Assembly (NCBI RefSeq): GCF_000013725.1
Contig: NC_007955.1
Coordinates: 2,139,579 to 2,203,578, forward strand
Direction: 5' to 3'
Length of the DNA stretch: 64,000 bases
From: Methanococcoides burtonii DSM 6242
Lineage (GTDB): Archaea > Halobacteriota > Methanosarcinia > Methanosarcinales > Methanosarcinaceae
The number at the start of each line of letters is the position of its first letter. Positions within the stretch are counted from its first letter, which is position 1. A program made the position numbers and the translations under genes. Below, one piece after another: positions 58,379 to 64,000 of the stretch. The notes under the pieces were generated by a model, which was given only the letters and a program-made list of their open reading frames with translations, had not been told where the DNA came from and did no database searches.

Positions 58379-58750
58379 ATGGCCGAGTATACAACAATTG
58401 ATAATAATAAATATTCATTAAAAACTCTTAGATTGATAACAGGTAATCTTTCCCTTGATGTGGATACGGGAGAAATCTCTGAGGAACAATTGCTTCTTTG
58501 TGAAGCTATAGATGATCCATATATACTTCCTTATTTATTGAATCGTTTTTATTCCCTTGAACTAAATGATGCTGAAGGATTCAGATTATGTCTGATACGT
58601 GTGCAGGTGGATTCTGATCTTCGTCTTAATGAGGATATACAGAAACACCAACATCGCGGATATGTTGCGAGGACGATCGAGAAGTTGTTGTTCAGGGACA
58701 TTTTCCTTGAGGTCCTGCGTGAAGAGGGGGAGGAAGTTGTGGAGGTATAA
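58379..58750 (+). CDS. Hypothetical protein after the cobalamin operon
   Basis: The 123-residue acidic protein follows cobY2 by 15 bases with GGCGGTG before ATG. It is largely helical, without cysteine motif or membrane segment, and ends EEGEEVVEV. I do not recognise it. Its place suggests expression with the cob genes. Confidence 0.65.
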   Translation: MAEYTTIDNNKYSLKTLRLITGNLSLDVDTGEISEEQLLLCEAIDDPYILPYLLNRFYSLELNDAEGFRLCLIRVQVDSDLRLNEDIQKHQHRGYVARTIEKLLFRDIFLEVLREEGEEVVEV

Positions 58751-58931
58751 GTTCCGCTGCTTTTTTAATAGCATAAATCATTTTTTATATCATAACAAGA
58801 CATATTAACGTTGCAATACAGTTGATTCTAAGATGTTCGATCAATTGGGGTGCATCTTTTCATTGCTGTATTATCTCCAAAATTCTTTTAAAAACATTCA
58901 ACATAATCTAATATAATTATCAGGTGTAAAT

Positions 58932-59663
58932 ATGGCTGATGAAGTAATTCAAGAAAGGGTCAGTACGGGAATTCGTGGGCTAGATGAGATGTTGAAAGGT
59001 GGTTTTTTCAAAGGGACTGCTAATGTAGTTTCAGGGAAATCCGGTACAGGTAAAACAATCTTTGGCACTCAGTTCCTGATGGAAGGTGTCAACAAGGGCG
59101 AAACTGTGATGTGTATCATCACCTCTGAGGAGTCAAAGTCTCTTGTGCGTGAAATGCAATCTTCTTTCGGATGGGACCTCGATGGTCTTGTAAAGGATGG
59201 AAAACTTGTATTTGTAGATATTACAGATCCAAGTCTTCGTCTTCAGAAAAGTGTGGAAATAGCTCCTATGGAACTTATCAAGAGCTTCAAGAAGCTTATT
59301 GAAAGCAAGCTCGAGGAGACGAAACCTGATAGGGTCTTTATCGATTCCGTGGAGGCAATATTCCTTGCTATAGAATCAAATTACAAGCTTCGCACATTGA
59401 TCGATGATGTCTTTGGAGTTTTCAGGAAACGGGAGGTAACTTCCCTTATCACGGTAGGTGTAATGTTCGGTCTTGATGAGATGGTCGAGTATGGCGCTGA
59501 TTCTGTTATTAAGCTCGGGCGTGAGGTCATTGGGAGTAACTTGCAGCGTACTGTCTATGTCATGAAGCTCAGGGGTTCGGGCACTATCAATGAAGTAAGG
59601 GTTCTCAACATTTCCGACAGTGGCATGGCAGTACTTCCACAGTCTCCATACCTCGAGAAATAA
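58932..59663 (+). CDS. KaiC-like RecA-superfamily ATPase
   Basis: The 243-residue single-domain protein has the KaiC opening VSTGIRGLDEMLKGGF, Walker A SGKSGTGKT (34-42), a switch-like ITSEES and Walker B RVFIDSVEAIF. Such archaeal proteins are thought to act in signalling; the partner is not known. It has AGGTG before ATG and no cotranscribed neighbour. Confidence 0.87.
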   Translation: MADEVIQERVSTGIRGLDEMLKGGFFKGTANVVSGKSGTGKTIFGTQFLMEGVNKGETVMCIITSEESKSLVREMQSSFGWDLDGLVKDGKLVFVDITDPSLRLQKSVEIAPMELIKSFKKLIESKLEETKPDRVFIDSVEAIFLAIESNYKLRTLIDDVFGVFRKREVTSLITVGVMFGLDEMVEYGADSVIKLGREVIGSNLQRTVYVMKLRGSGTINEVRVLNISDSGMAVLPQSPYLEK

Positions 59664-59676
59664 TATTTTACGGAAC

Positions 59677-59715
59677 AAAAAGGTACCTTTTAAGGTACCT
59701 AATTTTAAACTTTTT
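59677..59715. terminator. Bidirectional terminator between converging genes
   Basis: AGGTACCTTTTAAGGTACCT (59681-59700) forms a hairpin with A-rich sequence before it and T-rich sequence after. It can end the KaiC-like and DUF5591 transcripts. Confidence 0.6.
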
Positions 59716-59732
59716 TTGAGTATTGAGCTGCT

Positions 59733-60419
59733 TTACAAAAGGTACCAGTCCATATCATTGGTGGACAGGTCTTCGTGAACGCCAACAGTGCGTGCGTCGA
59801 TGTTCATTTTTTCTGTGATGGAATCTGAAAAGTCCTGAAGGTACTGTTGCTGGCTCAGGCTGCCATAGACGAAACGCTTGTCTGGGTTGGCAAGTTCTTC
59901 CATTGTTTCTTTTTTAGGGATAATGGAGACTTCTATATTTGTCATCTCAACAGCTTTTTCCATTGCTGTTCTGAAATCTCCTATGCAGTAGGCAATCCTG
60001 TGATTGTAGTTATCACGTGTTTTTTCCAGATATCTTGCAAGCCTCTTGCTTTCTATTTTTATAAAATCCCGTTTTATCTTTGCCACATTGCATTTTCCCA
60101 TCATGAACTTATAGTCTGTGAATGGATATTCTGTATCGATCTCTCTGGGGGTTATTCCGCAGGTCCCGAAAACGACTACATGTGCCTCTTCCTGATCGAG
60201 AATTCCAAAGATGATCCGATCATACATTTTGTGTGACGGACTGGTATGGTATGGTTTTCTCATTGCGCATGGGACAAAGATGCAAAAATCCCTTGTCGGT
60301 GGTTGATATTCTGATAATACCCATTCATTGGCACGTATCATGTCCGGGTGATATATCAAGCGTTCAGTATCAAGGGGCTCCTTGGAGCGTTCATCTTCAG
60401 GGATTATAGTTTTCAACAT
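59733..60419 (-). CDS. DUF5591 domain protein (archaeosine synthase-related)
   Basis: The 228-residue protein is a stand-alone DUF5591 domain with the signature FVPCAMRKPYHTSPSHKMYD near residue 48 and VFGTCGITPREIDTEYPF. This domain is a central part of archaeosine synthase ArcS and tRNA-guanine transglycosylase relatives. Whether the protein acts on tRNA on its own is unknown. Confidence 0.85.
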   Translation of the reverse strand: MLKTIIPEDERSKEPLDTERLIYHPDMIRANEWVLSEYQPPTRDFCIFVPCAMRKPYHTSPSHKMYDRIIFGILDQEEAHVVVFGTCGITPREIDTEYPFTDYKFMMGKCNVAKIKRDFIKIESKRLARYLEKTRDNYNHRIAYCIGDFRTAMEKAVEMTNIEVSIIPKKETMEELANPDKRFVYGSLSQQQYLQDFSDSITEKMNIDARTVGVHEDLSTNDMDWYLL

Positions 60420-60527
60420 GTGATGGATTCTAATAAACTATATATATAATTAACTACGTGATTGTTATGGTTTTGTATAAACTACGCAAAAGTAGCTTCA
60501 AAGTTTGAATCTCTCAAGTGGTAAAAA

Positions 60528-60902
60528 ATGACTACATCGATTCGGGAAATGTTAAGGGCCAATTGTCAGTGTGACGATGTGGCAAAGTGTATCTTGGGGC
60601 TTAAAACACTTGATATGGAGGCATATAAATTTCTTCTTGCAAATGGTCCAATGACTGCGGAGAACCTTGGCGAGTTCCTTAATCGGGAACGTAGTACAGC
60701 GTATCGTTCACTACAGAACCTTATCTCGTGTGGTCTTGTTTATCGTGAGACCAAGACCATCGATATTGGCGGCTATTTTTATGAATACGTGGCTGTCGAC
60801 CCTATAAAAGTTAAAGAAATGATTCAGGAAAATATCGATAAGTGGTATGAAAAAGTGACAGTTCTGGTCGCAAACATAGATAAGGAACTTCTGGCTGAGT
60901 GA
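60528..60902 (+). CDS. Helix-turn-helix regulator (TrmB-like)
   Basis: The 124-residue protein has a winged helix in which MTAENLGEFLNRERSTAYRS is the recognition part, a beta wing with YEYVAVDP and a C-terminal helix. It resembles short TrmB-like archaeal regulators. Its gene is divergent from the DUF5591 gene and may control it. Confidence 0.82.
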   Translation: MTTSIREMLRANCQCDDVAKCILGLKTLDMEAYKFLLANGPMTAENLGEFLNRERSTAYRSLQNLISCGLVYRETKTIDIGGYFYEYVAVDPIKVKEMIQENIDKWYEKVTVLVANIDKELLAE

Positions 60903-60974
60903 TCGGGGTAGTTTGAAGCTCATTGTAATAAATCATTGAAAAAGGTGTTGTTGATATAAAAATGGATCAATTTA

Positions 60975-61057
60975 TGATCCCTTGACAAAATTATCGATTC
61001 TTTCACTGCTTCCTTGATATATCCCTTGGTGCTGCGTATAGCACATCCGAGGTATCG
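60975..61057 (-). pseudogene. Remnant of an aminotransferase C-terminus
   Basis: The minus strand gives YLGCAIRSTKGYIKEAVK, which matches the C-terminus of the aminotransferase at 62022-63197 (FLRCAYAASREDIKEALDRI). No other part of the gene is left. It is a decayed duplicate. Confidence 0.55.
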
Positions 61058-61144
61058 ATTGTATCTCGGAGGTCTTTTTACCTGGGTTTGATGGAACACT
61101 CCGCAAATCAGCTAGATCTTCCAATAACGAAGTTTTGTATAATT

Positions 61145-61525
61145 TTAGCGACTGTTCTCATCATTTATCAAATCGAATTTTCGTTGTCCAAACTCGGCAA
61201 TCCATTCTTCTTTTAATATTTTAGTCTCATCAGTTGAAGAATTATAAATTGTTATAATATTTCCAGTTTCACAATAATTAATATCCACAACTGTTCCTGA
61301 AAAGCTACGACTCATCGTATTAAAATATTTTGATGTAATTACATTTTCACCAATTTTAAATACATGATCGTTTTCGACTTTAAAATTATCAGTCATACTT
61401 ATCTGATTTTCAAAAGACTGTTCGGTGTTATTTTCAAATGGCATTATGTCCTTTCCTAAAGCATATCCTAAAATAAACATAGAATTCAAAACAACAAGCA
61501 ACAATAAGATGTTTTTTAATTTCAT
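61145..61525 (-). CDS. Exported or membrane-anchored hypothetical protein
   Basis: The 126-residue protein starts with a signal or anchor helix (NILLLLVVLNSMFILGYALG). A short beta-rich domain follows, with GENVITSKYFNTMSRSFSGT in a form like small SH3-like folds. No known family is recognised. It stands alone between two gene remnants. Confidence 0.6.
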   Translation of the reverse strand: MKLKNILLLLVVLNSMFILGYALGKDIMPFENNTEQSFENQISMTDNFKVENDHVFKIGENVITSKYFNTMSRSFSGTVVDINYCETGNIITIYNSSTDETKILKEEWIAEFGQRKFDLINDENSR

Positions 61526-61574
61526 TTCATCTCCTCAATTTCGTTCAATTTTTCAATTGTTGACCTTTTCCTTG

Positions 61575-61672
61575 AATTGGGATGAAGTAGCAAATGAATG
61601 TTTACTCAGGTTGGTGTAGCTATCTTCCCTGTTGCCAATGCTGACGATCTCAAAAATGGGTTTTGTCATGAA
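61575..61672 (+). pseudogene. Remnant of a HAD-type phosphatase C-terminus
   Basis: Two frames together read GDEVAN, then MFTQVGVAIFPVANADDLKN, which matches the C-terminal HAD motif as in the phosphatase at 133-813 (GDSCNDAEMM then FGIAVANADS). One base is lost between them. Only this piece remains. Confidence 0.45.
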
Positions 61673-61959
61673 ATATAATTGTTGGCTATTTTACTTAATG
61701 GTTTCTGAATATTTAAATATTTATATTGTAGATAAATGGTAATGATCACACACCCTTTGTAGAATCCCTCTGTTTCATTCAAAGTGTGAAAAATCTGCCC
61801 TATAAACTGATTTATTTTATCCACATATCATGCAACTGGCAAAAGCTATTGTCACGTTGTAATAGTAGATTCATAAAACATTTTATTAAAAAAGAACTCT
61901 AATATGGCACAGTTCAGCCAAAAGTGTCGTGTTGTAAATAGGGGTAACTTAAAAAATCA
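61673..61959. other. AT-rich intergenic DNA
   Basis: I see no gene or structured RNA here, only AT-rich sequence between the phosphatase remnant and the terminator of the aminotransferase. Confidence 0.4.
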
Positions 61960-61998
61960 AATAAAACTTAAATCTACAACATGAAGCCTATTGGCTTC
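61945..61998 (-). terminator. Hairpin and T-run after the aminotransferase gene
   Basis: GAAGCC-TATT-GGCTTC (61983-61998) forms a stem followed, on the minus strand, by T-rich sequence. It lies 24 bases after the stop of the aminotransferase. Confidence 0.55.
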
Positions 61999-62021
61999 AT
62001 TGCATGCGTAAAAAAGAGCTA

Positions 62022-63197
62022 TCATAATCCATCGACGAAATTGCCTATCCTATCAAGGGCTTCCTTGATGTCTTCTCTTGATGCTGCATATGCACATCTG
62101 AGGAAGCCATCTCCTGTGTCTCCGAAGATATTCCCTGGGATTGTCACTACCTTATACTCATTAAGCAGTCTTTCTGCAAATTCATCGGCTGAAAGTCCTG
62201 TGCTGCTTATTGCCGGGAATGCATAGAATGCACCTCTTGGGTTGAAGCAATCAAGTCCTATCTTGTTCAGGCCGCCGACAATTAGCTTTCTGCGGCGATT
62301 GTACTCTCTGGCCATCTTCTCCACTTCTTCCTCGCCATTGCGAAGGGCTTCAATAGCTCCTATCTGGGCAGTTATCGGGGCGCAAATCATGGTGTACTGG
62401 TGGATAAGCATCATTGCATCAATGATCTCTTTCGGTGCAAGGGCGTATGCCATCCTGAATCCTGTCATTGCATATGCTTTTGAAAATCCATTAAGTAGAA
62501 TGGTACGGTCGCGCATGCCTTCAAGTGAGGAGAAGCAGGTATGGGTCCCTTCGTAGGTAAGCCTTTCATACACTTCATCCGATATCATCAGGATGTTGTG
62601 TTCCACAATGACATCTGCGATGGCCTCGAGGTCACTTTTGTCCATTGTAGCGCCGGTGGGGTTATTGGGATAATTTATGATGACCGCTTTTGTCTTGTTG
62701 GTTATTGCGGCTCTGATCTCATCTGCTGTTATCTTGAAGTCATTCTCTGGCCTGGCACCAAGGGTCACAGGGACTCCGCCTGCAAAGATGATGGCTGGTA
62801 CGTAGGCGACATATGAAGGCTGTACGACGATTATCTCGTCTCCGGGGTTGACTATCGCTCTGATCGCAAGGTCGAGTCCTTCGCTGACTCCAGCGGTGAC
62901 AAGGATCTCAGTCTCAGGTTCATAGTAAACATTATGTCTTCGGGTATAGTGTTTTGAGAGCTCTTCGCGAAGTTCCATAAGTCCATAGTTGGAAGTGTAG
63001 GATGTTTCTCCATACTCGATAGAGTGTATGCACGCTTCCCTTATGTGCCATGGTGTCACATAATCCGGTTCTCCCACTCCTAGGGTGATCACGTCTTCGC
63101 TATCTGATACTAGGTCAAAGAACTTTCGGATACCTGATGGTGGTACCTTTTGCATTCGGTTTGCTATGAATTGAGAGGGTTTGCATTGTGTTCTCAA
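62022..63197 (-). CDS. Class I/II aminotransferase (aspartate aminotransferase-like)
   Basis: The 391-residue PLP enzyme has NYPNNPTGATM, the PLP lysine in LLNGFSKAYAMTGFRMAYA and the C-terminal FLRCAYAAS. It probably transfers amino groups between aspartate, aromatic or other amino acids and 2-oxo acids. The start is TTG 63197 with GGAGG nine bases upstream. An Lrp-type regulator lies 48 bases upstream on the same strand, likely an operon. Confidence 0.92.
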   Translation of the reverse strand: MRTQCKPSQFIANRMQKVPPSGIRKFFDLVSDSEDVITLGVGEPDYVTPWHIREACIHSIEYGETSYTSNYGLMELREELSKHYTRRHNVYYEPETEILVTAGVSEGLDLAIRAIVNPGDEIIVVQPSYVAYVPAIIFAGGVPVTLGARPENDFKITADEIRAAITNKTKAVIINYPNNPTGATMDKSDLEAIADVIVEHNILMISDEVYERLTYEGTHTCFSSLEGMRDRTILLNGFSKAYAMTGFRMAYALAPKEIIDAMMLIHQYTMICAPITAQIGAIEALRNGEEEVEKMAREYNRRRKLIVGGLNKIGLDCFNPRGAFYAFPAISSTGLSADEFAERLLNEYKVVTIPGNIFGDTGDGFLRCAYAASREDIKEALDRIGNFVDGL

Positions 63198-63245
63198 GAT
63201 CGATTCCTCCGATCAAATTAGAAAAAGCAGATCTGCGAGGATCTC

Positions 63246-63737
63246 TTATGGTGAGACAACGAGCTTTTTCACTTTCTCTGGTTCATCAAGGACCAATCCA
63301 TCTTCCTTATAGGTCTTCAAAACAAAGTGTGTGGAAGTGCTCTGGACCTGTTCCTGTGTCGCTATCTTCTCCGCTACAAAGAAGGCGACCTGTTTCATGG
63401 ATTTGCCTCGCACTGTCATTGCGATGTCATGTTCGCCTGAAAGTAACCTTACTGAACGTACTTCAGGGAACTTATAAAGTCTCTCGGCAATTGCCTGATA
63501 TCCAAGTTTGCGTTCAAGGCTTATCTTAATCTCGATAATAGCATACACATAGTCATCACCTGCCAGGTCCCAATCGATAATGGTCTTGTACTTGCGAATG
63601 ATCTTTGCTTTCTCAAGGTACTCGATCTTTTGCTTGACCTCATCGGCTGTCATGCCTGTAAGGGTTGCTATTTCTACTGGGCTTGTTCTTGCATCATCTG
63701 AAAGGATTTCCAGTATGTTGCGTGTTTGCTCATCCAT
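63246..63737 (-). CDS. Lrp/AsnC-family regulator
   Basis: The 163-residue protein has the AsnC-type HTH (SPVEIATLTGMTADEVKQKI) and the RAM effector domain with SGEHDIAMTVRG. It should sense an amino acid and control nearby genes such as the aminotransferase. Confidence 0.92.
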   Translation of the reverse strand: MDEQTRNILEILSDDARTSPVEIATLTGMTADEVKQKIEYLEKAKIIRKYKTIIDWDLAGDDYVYAIIEIKISLERKLGYQAIAERLYKFPEVRSVRLLSGEHDIAMTVRGKSMKQVAFFVAEKIATQEQVQSTSTHFVLKTYKEDGLVLDEPEKVKKLVVSP

Positions 63738-63780
63738 GCCTTGAACACCTTTGAGTGTATAAAATGAATGATCGGGTAAT

Positions 63781-64000
63781 TTACTCGATCAATATTGCGT
63801 TGACAACTCCATCCTGTCCAGGGCGGCTTGTAACACGTGCATTGCCTGCAGCGGTCTGAATTACTGATCCTTTTGTGATGATATTACGCCTGACGTAGTG
63901 TGCATTTGCTGCGTTGTCAACAACGGTTTCGATAGCAGATACTATTGTCTTTCCATCAGCTGGATTTGTCACGTTTGCAATATTTTCCTGAAGGAGCCTT
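63781..64000 (-). CDS. rps8e: 30S ribosomal protein S8e (C-terminal part)
   Basis: The frame is open to the window end and reads [20 protein letters not shown], then [19 protein letters not shown] and [14 protein letters not shown], the conserved C-terminal half of S8e. The gene starts beyond base 64000; the GTG at 63972 is internal and is not the start. Confidence 0.93.
   Translation of the reverse strand, partial: RLLQENIANVTNPADGKTIVSAIETVVDNAANAHYVRRNIITKGSVIQTAAGNARVTSRPGQDGVVNAILIE

Overview
The window is chromosomal DNA from a methylotrophic methanogenic archaeon of the Methanosarcinaceae, most like Methanococcoides. The evidence is a complete pyrrolysine cassette (tRNA-Pyl plus pylS, pylB, pylC, pylD) followed by a methylamine-type methylcobalamin:CoM methyltransferase (mtbA), the ycaO-tfuA pair that thioamidates McrA, archaeal housekeeping genes (Cdc48, aIF1, NreA, ribosomal protein S8e), AT-rich intergenic DNA and TATA-type promoters.

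Layout. 1-4.8 kb: tail of an unknown gene, phosphoglycolate phosphatase, PRC-barrel protein, Cdc48 ATPase, sugar epimerase. 4.8-10.1 kb: two related candidate small RNAs (about 4887-5060 and 9907-10037) separated by an insertion sequence (5199-9424, 18-bp terminal inverted repeats, 8-bp target duplication). Its transposase gene is interrupted by a group II intron (5867-9043), which itself contains a second, ORF-deleted copy of the same intron family (6025-6853). A 206-bp MITE lies 11 bp beyond the target duplication. 10.1-20.4 kb: ordinary core genes (NikR, PurC, an FAD oxidoreductase, Pit phosphate transport, NreA, an HTH regulator, aIF1, DUF192, PurL).

20.8-33.0 kb is an accessory island edged by two direct copies of a 131-133-bp MITE, each beside a broken histidine kinase gene. 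It carries what I read as a bacteriocin (archaeocin) locus. A secreted precursor with a 12-cysteine, halocin C8-like C-terminal domain heads one operon, followed by a small membrane protein, a secreted coiled-coil protein and a thioredoxin-CcdA oxidoreductase. A second secreted helical protein heads another operon with small membrane proteins, an ABC-2 exporter and a potassium-channel-like protein. Both operons start from promoters with the same pair of inverted repeats, and both are bordered by copies of a divergent small ORF. A UbiA prenyltransferase and a winged-helix regulator complete the island.

33-44.5 kb: cysteine desulfurase with an upstream 49-codon gene, ycaO-tfuA, a DtxR-type regulator, NudC, an MgtC-like protein, a frameshifted beta-lactamase-fold/rhodanese gene, a second copy of the 206-bp MITE, and a cluster of FeMo-cofactor-type small proteins around a broken MinD-like ATPase gene. 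44.6-51.2 kb: UppP, mtbA and the pyl cassette. 51.5-58.4 kb: late cobalamin synthesis with duplicated cobD and cobY (cobD1-cobY1; cobD2-cbiB-cobZ-cobS-cobY2), which fits the high corrinoid demand of methylamine metabolism. 58.4-64 kb: a KaiC-like ATPase, a DUF5591 protein, small regulators, two decayed gene remnants, an aminotransferase with an Lrp-type regulator, and the C-terminal part of ribosomal protein S8e running off the end.
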